Shown here one piece after another: positions 1 through 6,479 of a DNA stretch of 12,046 nt. The position numbers and the translations under genes are program-made. Source of the DNA: Chloroflexota bacterium (lineage in GTDB: Bacteria; Chloroflexota; Dehalococcoidia; Lucifugimonadales; JADFKI01); the NCBI GenBank assembly GCA_022565015.1, contig JADFKI010000089.1:1-12046 (forward strand). The letters are read 5' to 3'. The notes beneath the pieces were generated by a model. It saw only the letters and a list, made by a program, of their open reading frames with translations. It was not told where the DNA came from and ran no database searches. The first letter of the stretch is position 1. Each line of letters opens with the position of its first letter.

Positions 1-1478
1 GAGGCTGGCAAGTTCGATATCGTAGTCGTTCATACCCTGGACAGGTGGGCTCGTAATCTCAAGGTGATGCTGGAAACGCTGTCCTTTCTCGGACAGCACA
101 ACGTCGGTTTCATCTCCATTACCGAGAATCTGGACTACACCACTCCCCACGGCAAGCTGACGACCCAGATGCTGGGTGGCATGGCCGAGTTCTTCTCGGA
201 CATGCTGGCCGTCCACACGAAGAAGGGTATAAGCGAACGGGCGCGCCAGGGCAAGCAGCTGGGCTCCATTCCCTTCGGGTACGAGTCCTGCAGGGTGAAA
301 CAAGACGGAGTCCGGATACTCCAGTGTAAGCCCGAGCATCCCGGGGGTATTCACGTCCATACCCAGGAGGGACCAGCTATCGCAAAGCTGTTCAAGGATT
401 ACGCCGCCGGGTCGACTACGTTGTCCGTTCTTGCCACATGGCTCAACGGCGAGGAGTTTCGCACCAGAAACACCAAGAGACTGCTTAATGCAGCGGGCGA
501 ACTTGTGGCCGAGCCCAGGCTGTTCACAACCGCATCTGTCAGAGGCATCCTTCACAACTCTACCTACACCGATAATGTTCGACATGGAGCAGATCTCTAT
601 CCAGGTCTCCATGAGGCGTTGGTCTCCCAAGAGTTGTTCCAGGTCGTTCAGGACACTCTCAAGAAAAACTCCGGTCGATCTGAAACACTACAGGCAAAGC
701 CAACGAGAGAATATCTTCTGAAGGGGTTGGTCCGCTGCGCTTACTGCAAGATGCCAATGTGGGCCCAGACCTACAGGAACGGAAATCGCTACTACCGTGA
801 GCAGCACGGCTCAAGGGGTGCAGGCAACTGCGTGAACAAGAGCGGCTCCATTCGCTGTGAGGTTCCTGACGAGCAGATGGGTATGATTATGGGAGCCATT
901 ATCCTTCCCGACTCCTGGATGGACCGTCTCCTGGCCAGGATACAGCTGGCCGATGAGGTCAAGCTGGTCAACAGGGAGCGCAAGAAGATCGAATCCCACT
1001 TAAAGTAGCTTGGTCAGGTGTATCTCGATGACGACAACATGGATTTCGAGGACTACAAAGGGAGAAAGAGGAAGCTTGAGGACCAGCTGATCTCCTTACA
1101 AGTACCCGGGCTGGACGCAGTCAAAAAGGCGGGGAAGCTCCTGGAGGACCTGCCCAAGCTATGGAGGAGGCCGATCCGGCGGATAGGCGTAGATTCCTGA
1201 TGTCGATGCTTGAGGCGGTCTACGTGGAATGCAAGGAGGAGAAGAGCATTGTCGCCATCAAGCCCAAACCCGCATTCAGGCCAATCTTTGAGATTGCCGA
1301 GACCAGGGCGAGAAGCGGAATCATCCTAATAAAGGACGAGGATAATGACAAAGCGTCATCCGTGGGAGATGACGCTACGGAAAACGGTTTGTGTTCCTGG
1401 TGGAGAGACGGGAGAGGATTGAACTTCCCGTCCGGTATTTTCTCTAAATATTATCATGGTCGGGGTGCCCGGACTTGA
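1..1478 (+). pseudogene. Large serine recombinase, 5'-truncated by window edge, broken by a stop and a frameshift
   Basis: This is a large serine recombinase (resolvase/invertase superfamily) that would cut and rejoin DNA at attachment sites. The reading frame is open from base 1, so the N-terminal part with the catalytic serine lies outside the window. Visible in order are the end of the resolvase domain (HTLDRWARN, then ENLDYTTPHGKL), the recombinase domain (GSIPFGYES to about residue 220) and a zinc beta-ribbon starting CAYC with later cysteines. Frame 1 stops at TAG 1006-1008, yet the next codons (LGQVYLDDD, then LEDLPKLW) continue the family sequence. Near 1162-1164 one G appears to be missing, and the family sequence resumes in another frame (EEADPADRRRFLMSMLEAVYVE, then IVAIKPKPAFRPIFEIAETR) to TGA 1476-1478. 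Two independent lesions suggest an inactive gene. Sequencing error could explain either lesion. The C-terminal tail is encoded by tmRNA-like and tRNA sequence. Confidence 0.88.
1398..1435 (-). other. tmRNA 3'-tail-like sequence, probable attachment-site relic
   Basis: On the minus strand this segment ends in CCACCA. It contains a T-arm-like structure, with GACGGGA (1407-1413) pairing with TCCCGTC (1426-1432) around a loop holding TTCAA. This is the architecture of the 3' end of bacterial tmRNA (ssrA), although the loop is longer than normal and the acceptor strand carries an extra TC. No tmRNA body lies beside it, so it is not a functional tmRNA. It sits inside the recombinase 3' end and encodes the residues SWWRDGRGLNFP. 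Serine recombinases of ssrA-specific islands in Dehalococcoides lie next to such sites. The att-relic reading is inference. Confidence 0.5.
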
Positions 1479-1532
1479 ACCGGGGGCCTCCACGTCCCGA
1501 ACGTGGCGCGCTACCGACTGCGCTACACCCCG
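1457..1532 (-). tRNA. tRNA-Pro (anticodon CGG)
   Basis: The minus strand folds into a complete 76-nt cloverleaf with encoded CCA. The acceptor stem is CGGGGTG/CACCCCG, and the D-stem GCGC/GCGC has loop AGTCGGTA. The anticodon stem CCACG/CGTGG has loop TTCGGGA, the variable loop has five bases, and the T-stem CCCGG/CCGGG has loop TTCAAGT. The discriminator is A. The anticodon CGG reads proline codon CCG. Its 3' end overlaps the last 22 bases of the recombinase reading frame on the opposite strand, the usual geometry for an element sitting at the 3' end of a tRNA gene. Confidence 0.95.
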
Positions 1533-1706
1533 ACGAAAATTCAGCATGATTATTTTGATACCCTAATGGTGACTTCAGTGTCCCGAACGTGGCGCGCTCC
1601 CGACTGCGCTACACCCCGACGACATTTCAGGTCATAGGAATTTTGATGCCCTGAATTCGACCTCGGTGCCTCGAACGTGGCACGCTATCGACTGAGCTAC
1701 GAACCA
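1495..1706 (-). repeat. Tandem partial copies of the tRNA-Pro 5' half (three units, 86-88 bp period)
   Basis: Unit 1 is the 5' half of the intact tRNA-Pro (from 1495) plus spacer. Unit 2 begins at 1581 and repeats the 5' half (to 1618) with one visible mismatch in about 40 bases, but it lacks a recognisable anticodon-stem partner and T-arm. Unit 3 (about 1669-1706) is more decayed but keeps GAACGTGG and the D-arm pattern. The spacers are also related: GATTATTTTGATACCCT in unit 1 against GGAATTTTGATGCCCT in unit 2. No second functional tRNA can be folded. The copies look like remnants of duplication or repeated integration at the tRNA. Confidence 0.8.
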
Positions 1707-1766
1707 AGCCTGATTATTCTATCCGCACACCTTCCATCCGGCAAGCAGCAGTTGCACAGGATAGAC
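1707..1766. other. Short gap between tRNA relics and zinc-ribbon gene
   Basis: Nothing definite is visible here. An AT-rich start (CCTGATTATTCTATCC) may be the decayed remainder of the third repeat unit. Confidence 0.4.
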
Positions 1767-1970
1767 TCAGTTGGCAACGTCTCGGGCGCCGGTAACGCCA
1801 TCTCGTAGTTTCGAGTACCTTCTTGGATTAGGCAGCTCCACCGTGTTTCCGCACTGCAAGCACTCGTTGTATTCGCCGTAGATGTCCTGGGCCACGTGCA
1901 TGTCTCCGTGGCACCGGGTGCAAGATTTTAAACTAATTACATGGCGTCTGTTTTCGTCGACTTTGCTCAC
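1767..1970 (-). CDS. Small zinc-ribbon protein, function unknown
   Basis: This small protein carries two CxxC knuckles, SCTRC and CLQCG, about 17 residues apart, with the linking sequence DIYGEYNE. That is a zinc-ribbon arrangement, and similar C-x2-C...YGEY..C-x2-CG proteins are common as small unannotated ORFs in this kind of genome. The preferred start is GTG at 1968-1970, preceded by GCGGGG at a suitable distance, giving about 67 residues (MSKVDENRR to ARDVAN). The frame is open further upstream: ATG at 2016-2018 gives about 83 residues and GTG at 2049-2051 gives 94, but neither has a convincing ribosome binding site. The gene lies downstream of HU on the same strand, beyond HU's terminator, so it is probably transcribed separately. 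A DNA- or protein-binding role is possible but is not shown by the sequence. Confidence 0.6.
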   Translation of the reverse strand: MSKVDENRRHVISLKSCTRCHGDMHVAQDIYGEYNECLQCGNTVELPNPRRYSKLRDGVTGARDVAN

Positions 1971-2131
1971 AAGATACCCCGCGTTAATCAATCCAATTTT
2001 GCAACAAGTATAGAACATTTGTATTACAGGGTCAAGTCGTCGCCTACACACGCTCTGCCGGCATGTTGTTACAAATGAGCTTCAGGTCACGGGCGAATAG
2101 CCGTATCAAAGAGGCACAAGGGAAAATCAAA

Positions 2132-2156
2132 GGCGGGCCCTTTGATTGGGCCCGCC
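2132..2156 (-). terminator. Rho-independent terminator of the HU gene
   Basis: A perfect 9-bp stem GGCGGGCCC/GGGCCCGCC (2132-2140 with 2148-2156) encloses a 7-nt loop. On the minus strand it is followed by TTTGATTTTCCC, a T-rich tract. It lies about 40 bp past the HU stop codon. Confidence 0.85.
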
Positions 2157-2196
2157 GAAAGCTCAATAATGATGTGTACGATTGCGCTAATGAAGC

Positions 2197-2487
2197 CTAC
2201 TGGGCGGCCTTGCTCAGCTCCGCTCCGGCCGTGAATCCAACCCTCTTGTGCGCGGGAACCGTGATCAGGTTTCCGGCCTGTCCACCACGGATCGGCCTTA
2301 CCTTCCTGGCCTTCACCTGCCTGACCTCGAAGGAACCAAAGCCGGTGAGGACTACGCGATCGCCTGCGCCCAGCGAGTCCTGGATGCTGTCTAGCACCGC
2401 CTTCAATGCGGCCTCTCCTTGCGACCGAGAACCGCCTAGCTTGGACGCTATGCGCCCGCTAATATCGCTCTTCCTTAGAGTTGCCAT
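2197..2487 (-). CDS. hup: HU-family (DNABII) histone-like DNA-binding protein
   Basis: HU is a small dimeric nucleoid protein that bends DNA and takes part in chromosome packing, replication and recombination. The 96-residue length fits the family. The N-terminal helices are MATLRKSDISGRIASKLG and a second helix to about residue 42. Then come the signature LTGFGSFEVRQ and the beta-arm KARKVRPIRGGQAGN, and the C-terminal strand and helix are VPAHKRVGF to ELSKAAQ. The arm tip differs from the usual GRNPxTGE: it reads VRPIRGGQAGN and is about three residues longer, though an Arg-Pro pair is kept. The start is fixed by AAGGAGGGG about 8 nt before the ATG. The gene stands alone with its own promoter (TTGACA-17-TTATAA) and terminator, which fits an abundant housekeeping protein. 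Confidence 0.95.
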   Translation of the reverse strand: MATLRKSDISGRIASKLGGSRSQGEAALKAVLDSIQDSLGAGDRVVLTGFGSFEVRQVKARKVRPIRGGQAGNLITVPAHKRVGFTAGAELSKAAQ

Positions 2488-2567
2488 AGGTCGTACCCCT
2501 CCTTAAAATATTGCTAACCAACCAACACCTGTGCCACCAGAATCCGTCCCCCAACCACCTATCCTTG

Positions 2568-2596
2568 TTATAAACCGACGCGCGTGGCTTTGTCAA
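2568..2596 (-). promoter_or_regulatory. Promoter of the HU gene
   Basis: On the minus strand a perfect -35 TTGACA (2591-2596) and -10 TTATAA (2568-2573) are separated by exactly 17 bp, about 80 bp before the HU start codon. It matches a sigma-70-type housekeeping promoter and leaves a long 5' leader. Confidence 0.75.
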
Positions 2597-2694
2597 GGGC
2601 TTTAGACTCCTTCATCGCAACACCTTGCGATAACGGCATCTAAGCGCCGGTACGATGGCCTTCCTGGACCACCTATCGCCCAATTCACAAAGGC

Positions 2695-2723
2695 TTTTCC
2701 AATGCAAACATTTAGTCTAAAAT
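2695..2723 (+). promoter_or_regulatory. Possible promoter of the SMP-30-family gene
   Basis: TTTTCC (2695-2700), a 17-bp gap, then TAAAAT (2718-2723). The -35 is poor. If the -10 is real, transcription starts near 2730, which excludes the upstream ATG at 2722 as the start codon. Confidence 0.3.
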
Positions 2724-2760
2724 GGCTCACGATAGTCCTCAAGAAAAAGCCGGGAGGCAC

Positions 2761-3621
2761 ATGATGGAGCCGGAGCTAGTCGCCGACTACCTTTGCGAGA
2801 CCGGGGAGGGCCCCATTTGGCATTCCATGGAACACCGACTGTACTGGACTGACATCCCCACCGGAAGAATGTTCTGGTTCGACCCTGCAACCGGGCAACA
2901 CCGGCAGTTCTATGAAGGGGCGTCTGTCGGAGGATTCACCGTACAAAGGGACGGATCCCTGTTGCTCTTCATGGAAAAGGGGGCCATCGCGACCTACAGA
3001 GACGGCAAACTCGAATATATCATAGAAGAGATTCCCGCTGAGAGGGACACGCGTTTCAACGATGTCGCGGCAGACCCCAGGGGCCGGGTATTCTGCGGCA
3101 CAATGCCCGCTCCCGACCATCCCGGCACCCTATACAGACTAGACCTGAACGGCTCCATCACGCCGGTGGTGGAGAACGTGGCAATTTCGAACGGCATAGG
3201 CTTTACACGAGATCGGAAGCAGATGTATTTCACCGACTCCCCTACGCACAGGATCGACGTATTTGACTACGATGTCTCGACCGGCGAGCTCTCCAACAGG
3301 CGGCCCTTCGTCGAAATCGAGTCCAACGACGGCATACCGGACGGGCTTACAGTGGACGCCGAAGACCATGTATGGTCGGCGCGCTGGGACGGCTCCTCTC
3401 TGTGCCGCTACACACCCGCGGGGGAGCTGGAACGAAGAATCTGGTTTCCGGCAAGAAAGGTCTCCAGCCTCACCTTCGGTGGACCGGACCTGACCGACAT
3501 CTACGTTACCACCGCCGGAGGGCCGCGCAGGACAGCAGAGGGCCCGGGCGCCGGAGGCCTATTCAGGCTAAACCTGGGAATTCAGGGACGCAGCGAGTTT
3601 CTGTCCTGTGTCGGCCCCTGA
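2761..3621 (+). CDS. SMP-30/gluconolactonase/LRE-like family protein
   Basis: This is a six-bladed beta-propeller of the SMP-30/gluconolactonase family, which are metal-dependent enzymes that typically hydrolyse sugar lactones or related esters. Counting from ATG 2764, the likely metal ligands are E15 (GEGP), N143 (ISNG) and D193 (PDG), with the substrate-site RFND at 97-100. All are present, so the protein is probably active. At about 285 residues it has the normal family length, and it ends with the usual GGLFRLNLGIQG strand. An in-frame ATG at 2722 would add 13 residues but lacks a ribosome binding site. GGGAGG at 2752-2757 sits 3 nt before ATG 2761 and 6 nt before ATG 2764, so the true start is one of these, with 2764 the better spaced. 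No signal peptide is seen, so it is cytoplasmic. The substrate cannot be told from the sequence, and it is not in an operon with a sugar pathway here. Confidence 0.9.
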   Translation: MMEPELVADYLCETGEGPIWHSMEHRLYWTDIPTGRMFWFDPATGQHRQFYEGASVGGFTVQRDGSLLLFMEKGAIATYRDGKLEYIIEEIPAERDTRFNDVAADPRGRVFCGTMPAPDHPGTLYRLDLNGSITPVVENVAISNGIGFTRDRKQMYFTDSPTHRIDVFDYDVSTGELSNRRPFVEIESNDGIPDGLTVDAEDHVWSARWDGSSLCRYTPAGELERRIWFPARKVSSLTFGGPDLTDIYVTTAGGPRRTAEGPGAGGLFRLNLGIQGRSEFLSCVGP

Positions 3622-3667
3622 TGTAGTTCATCCGCTCATTTACAAGTTAAGAGGGCCGCGCAGACTC

Positions 3668-3682
3668 TTTGACCATGTCAAA
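3668..3682. promoter_or_regulatory. Palindrome over the yebC -35 element, possible operator
   Basis: TTTGAC-CAT-GTCAAA is a perfect 6-bp inverted repeat with a 3-bp centre. It overlaps the -35 hexamer, a position where a dimeric repressor would block RNA polymerase. The binding protein is unknown. Confidence 0.35.
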
Positions 3683-3697
3683 CGGTCATGCTAGAAT
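3669..3697 (+). promoter_or_regulatory. Promoter of yebC
   Basis: TTGACC (3669-3674), 17 bp, TAGAAT (3692-3697), about 40 bp before the yebC start. The hexamers match 5/6 and 5/6. The -35 lies inside the perfect inverted repeat TTTGAC-CAT-GTCAAA (3668-3682), which could act as an operator. Confidence 0.7.
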
Positions 3698-3736
3698 CAA
3701 GAAACGGAATCCCTATCTCTGTTCGGGAGTCTCGCG

Positions 3737-4492
3737 ATGTCAGGTCACTCTAAATGGTCGACGATCAAGCACGCCAAGGCGGCCACGGATGCCAGGCGCG
3801 GCAAGCTATTCACAAAGCTGGCCAGGGAGATTATTATTGCTGCCCGTGAAGGCGGAGCCGATCCCGATATGAATGTCCGGCTCCGAATGGCCGTCCAACG
3901 GGCCAAGGACAACAATATGCCCAACGATAACGTCGACAGGGCGATCAAGAGGGGCACGGGCGATGGCGAACAGGACCAGATGATCGAGGTCACCTACGAG
4001 GGCTACGGCCCGGGCGGCACCGCCATAATGCTGGAGGTCCTTACCGACAACAGGAACCGCACCGTGTCGGACATTCGGTCCACGCTGACAAGGGCCGGCG
4101 GCAACCTGGCCCAGACGGGAGCCGTTGCCTGGCAGTTCGAACAGAAGGGCGTCCTGGTAGTCACCGCCGACGATGAGGAGGCAGAGGAGCTCCAGCTTCT
4201 GGCCATTGACGCCGGGGCCGAGGACTTCGAGTCCTTCGATTCCACCCTCCAGATCTTCTCCCCTCCCGACAGGCTGGAGGAGATACGAAGTTCCCTCTCC
4301 GAAAAAGATGCACCCATCGTCTCGTCGGAGCTGTCCCTGATTCCGACTACTACCGTCGCCCTTGACGAAAAGGTTGCCGTCCAGGCCCTTCGGCTGCTTG
4401 ACCAGCTGGAGGAGCTCGACGACGTCCAGCGAGTATATTCGAACGCCGACTTCCCAGATGAGGTCTTGCGGCAGTACAGCGCCGAGAATTAG
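3737..4492 (+). CDS. yebC: YebC/PmpR/TACO1-family protein
   Basis: YebC proteins are conserved in most bacteria. They have been described both as DNA-binding regulators (YebC, PmpR) and, more recently, as ribosome-associated factors that ease translation of difficult stretches such as polyproline. The 251-residue protein has the expected length and begins with the family hallmark MSGHSKWSTIKHAKAATDARRGKLFTKLAREI. It then carries NVRLRMAVQRAKDNNMPNDNVDRAIKRGTG, YEGYGPGGTAIMLEVLTDNRNRT, an internal segment with GAVAWQFEQKGV, and a C-terminal domain ending DDVQRVYSNADF. The start is supported by GGGAG seven nt upstream. It lies just before ruvC, a very common bacterial arrangement, but has its own promoter and a 103-bp gap to ruvC. 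Confidence 0.97.
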   Translation: MSGHSKWSTIKHAKAATDARRGKLFTKLAREIIIAAREGGADPDMNVRLRMAVQRAKDNNMPNDNVDRAIKRGTGDGEQDQMIEVTYEGYGPGGTAIMLEVLTDNRNRTVSDIRSTLTRAGGNLAQTGAVAWQFEQKGVLVVTADDEEAEELQLLAIDAGAEDFESFDSTLQIFSPPDRLEEIRSSLSEKDAPIVSSELSLIPTTTVALDEKVAVQALRLLDQLEELDDVQRVYSNADFPDEVLRQYSAEN

Positions 4493-4555
4493 TATTTCGC
4501 GACCAAGGATGGCGCCGCTTATCAGCGTCACGTAGAATCGCAGGCTCCATCCAGA

Positions 4556-4572
4556 AATTCTATATAGGAATT
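4556..4572. promoter_or_regulatory. AT-rich inverted repeat before ruvC, possible regulatory site
   Basis: AATTC-TATATAG-GAATT (4556-4572) is an inverted repeat with 5-bp arms in the 103-bp gap between yebC and ruvC. It lies 24 bp before the TTG start and just ahead of the GGAAGG ribosome binding site. It could be a -10-like element or an operator. No good -35 is seen, so a separate ruvC promoter is unproven. Confidence 0.3.
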
Positions 4573-4595
4573 AATCCCTCGGAAGGCGGGCCTCT

Positions 4596-5090
4596 TTGCG
4601 CATTCTTGGGGTCGACCCAGGCACCATAAACATGGGCATCGGTGTGATCGATGACCACGAAGGCGAGCTGACGCTGGTCCACGCGGATGTTCTTAAGGCA
4701 ACTCGAAGCAGGTCCCTGGGCGAACGGCTCTACGAGCTGTTTCAGGAGCTAAGGCAGAGCATCGAATCGTGGCTGCCCGAGGTCGTTGCGGTGGAGGAGC
4801 CCTTTGTGGCCAAGAACGTTCGCTCCGCCATGGCTGTTGGGCAGGCGCAGGCCGTCGCCATGCTCGCCGCGTCCGAGGGCGGAATCCCCGTCTTCGCCTA
4901 TTCGCCCAGGGCCGTCAAGCAGGCGGTCACCGACTATGGAGGCAGTACAAAGGAACAGGTCCAGGAGATGGTCAAGGTCTTGCTCAGATCCCCCGATCTG
5001 AATACAAAAGCGGACGCTTCCGATGCTCTGGCCGTGGCCATATGCCACGTGAACGCACATCGCGTGCAAAACCTCGAAGTCTTGAATTAA
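4596..5090 (+). CDS. ruvC: Crossover junction endodeoxyribonuclease RuvC
   Basis: RuvC is the dimeric, metal-dependent nuclease that resolves Holliday junctions by paired nicks at the end of recombinational repair. At 164 residues it has normal length and an RNase H-like fold. The four catalytic acids are visible: D7 (GVDPGT), E67 (AVEEPF), D140 and D143 (ADASDALAVAICH). Other family marks are GQAQAVAMLAA at 82-92 and YSPRAVKQAVT at 102-112. The gene starts with TTG, chosen because the N-terminus MRILGVDPGT matches the family and GGAAGG lies 9 nt upstream. It stops 13 bp before ruvA, so the two form one operon and act in the same pathway with RuvAB. Confidence 0.97.
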   Translation: MRILGVDPGTINMGIGVIDDHEGELTLVHADVLKATRSRSLGERLYELFQELRQSIESWLPEVVAVEEPFVAKNVRSAMAVGQAQAVAMLAASEGGIPVFAYSPRAVKQAVTDYGGSTKEQVQEMVKVLLRSPDLNTKADASDALAVAICHVNAHRVQNLEVLN

Positions 5091-5103
5091 GCGAGAAGTA
5101 GCT

Positions 5104-5703
5104 TTGGTAAATTCACTTATCTCATCTCTAAGAGGCACGCTCGACGGGACCGGCCCGGACTGGGCTGAAATCCAGGTGGGCGGCGTCACCTTCAAGGTAA
5201 ACGTGCCCTCCAGCGCAGTATCAAACCTGGGAAGGCTCGGTGAGCAGGTCCGGCTGTACACGTCTCTTCAGGTCCGCGAGGACAACCTGAGCCTGTTCGG
5301 ATTCCCGACCGAGGATGCGCGGCGGACCTTTGAATTGCTAATCGGCGTTAACGGTGTCGGACCCCGGGTGGCCCTCGCGGTCCTGTCCCGTTTCAGTCCC
5401 GATGCCCTGGCCGCCTCGGTCAGGGCGGGAGACATCGACTCCTTCATGGGAGTTCCCGGCGTCGGCAAGAAGACCGCCAGTCGTATCCTCCTGGAGCTCA
5501 AGGGCAAGCTGGAGGGCGAATGGATCATAGAGGGCGCCGGGTCCGCCGAAAGCGATGCGGTCGACGCCCTGGTCGCGCTGGGATACACGGCGTCCGACGC
5601 GCGGCAGGCGTTGTCGACGGTCGTGGATCGCGACGACGTTTCCATCGAGGACCAGGTCAGGTTGGCCCTACAGTTCATAGCGGAGCCACGGCCCAGATCA
5701 TGA
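5104..5703 (+). CDS. ruvA: Holliday junction branch migration protein RuvA
   Basis: RuvA tetramers bind the four-way junction and load the RuvB motor for branch migration. The 199-residue protein has the three expected parts. First is an N-terminal OB-fold (SLISSLRGTL to about residue 64). Second are two helix-hairpin-helix motifs, GVNGVGPRVA at about 81-90 and GVPGVGKKTA at 116-125. Third is a C-terminal RuvB-binding three-helix domain (DAVDALVALGYTASDARQAL) after a linker. The start TTG at 5104 is the only reasonable choice near the family N-terminus, and its ribosome binding site is weak, suggesting coupling to ruvC 13 bp upstream. The stop codon overlaps the next gene's start (ATGA at 5700-5703). 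Its partner gene ruvB, often directly downstream, is absent from this window. Confidence 0.97.
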   Translation: MVNSLISSLRGTLDGTGPDWAEIQVGGVTFKVNVPSSAVSNLGRLGEQVRLYTSLQVREDNLSLFGFPTEDARRTFELLIGVNGVGPRVALAVLSRFSPDALAASVRAGDIDSFMGVPGVGKKTASRILLELKGKLEGEWIIEGAGSAESDAVDALVALGYTASDARQALSTVVDRDDVSIEDQVRLALQFIAEPRPRS

Positions 5704-6479
5704 GCCCGTCCGCCTACGACCAGTGGGCGTCAATTTACGATGCGGTCTATTCCTACGTTCGCGACGACATACCCTTTTACGTGAAAGAGGCCCTGGATTC
5801 CGGTGGCGAAGTCCTCGAGCTCGGATGTGGGACCGGACGCGTAGCGATACCGATAGCCGAGGCGGGAGTCAACATAGTCGGGCTCGACTTCTCCGAGGCC
5901 ATGCTCGACATCGCCAGGTCGAAGGCGGAGGCCCTGCCCGGCGAGTCGGGCGAGCTTTCCCTGCAATTCGGCGACATGCGCGACTTCGACCTGGGTCGTC
6001 GGTTCGGCCTTGTCATCATTCCGTTTCGAGGTTTTTTGTCCTTACTATCCGTAGAAGACGAGATCAGCACTTTACGAGCTATCAGGCGACACCTGCTGCC
6101 GGGCGGCCGTCTCGTTTTCAATATATTCGTGCCGGATATAAACGCCCTTCTGCAGGAGGGCGACCTCGCCTATCATCTCCGGGATGTAACCGACCCGGTC
6201 ACCGGCTCCACACTGGTGTTGTGGAACCAGAGCCGCTACGACAACTTCACCCAGATAGTCTACGCTCGTATCATCATCGAAGAGCTTGACAGCTTGAGCG
6301 AGATCACCAGAAAGCTCTATCGGGACTTTCAGCTTCGATACGTGCACCGCTGGGAGATGCAGCACCTGTTGGAGCTGTGCGGCTTTGAGATACTGGACCT
6401 GCATGGCGGCTTCGACCGCTCGCCCTTCGACGAGTCCAGCACCGAAATGGTGTGGGTCGTGCGGCCAAAAGGCGGCTAG
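5700..6479 (+). CDS. Class I SAM-dependent methyltransferase
   Basis: This 259-residue protein is a Rossmann-fold methyltransferase. Motif I is VLELGCGTG at 38-46, which binds S-adenosylmethionine. D63 in VGLDFSEAML would bind the ribose, and FGDMRDFDL forms the adenine-contacting region. RRHLLPGGRLVFNIF is the usual post-motif strand. The N-terminal YDQWASIYDAVYSYVRDDIPFY is typical of methyltransferases acting on small molecules, but the substrate cannot be read from the sequence. The start is ATG 5700, which overlaps the ruvA stop as ATGA. This is a strong sign of translational coupling and shows that the longer upstream frame is not the true N-terminus. Its place in the ruvCA operon may only reflect shared transcription. 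Confidence 0.93.
   Translation: MSPSAYDQWASIYDAVYSYVRDDIPFYVKEALDSGGEVLELGCGTGRVAIPIAEAGVNIVGLDFSEAMLDIARSKAEALPGESGELSLQFGDMRDFDLGRRFGLVIIPFRGFLSLLSVEDEISTLRAIRRHLLPGGRLVFNIFVPDINALLQEGDLAYHLRDVTDPVTGSTLVLWNQSRYDNFTQIVYARIIIEELDSLSEITRKLYRDFQLRYVHRWEMQHLLELCGFEILDLHGGFDRSPFDESSTEMVWVVRPKGG

Noticed and set aside
1356..1547. 63-codon minus-strand frame containing GVAQSVARHVRDVEAPGSSPGTPT
   Set aside because: It is a translation of the tRNA-Pro gene itself. This kind of peptide is a familiar false ORF from tRNA sequence.
1581..1706. Second and third tRNA genes
   Set aside because: Units 2 and 3 keep the tRNA 5' half only. Neither forms a matching anticodon stem and T-arm, so they are relics and not functional tRNAs.
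2063..2506. 147-codon plus-strand frame
   Set aside because: It is antisense to HU, which has a clear family match, promoter, ribosome binding site and terminator.
3806..4531. 241-codon minus-strand frame opposite yebC
   Set aside because: It is antisense to a well-conserved gene and has no recognisable domain or ribosome binding site.
5520..5699. 60-codon upstream extension of the methyltransferase frame
   Set aside because: It lies in another frame of the ruvA coding region and is Arg-rich nonsense. The family-like N-terminus begins at ATG 5700.
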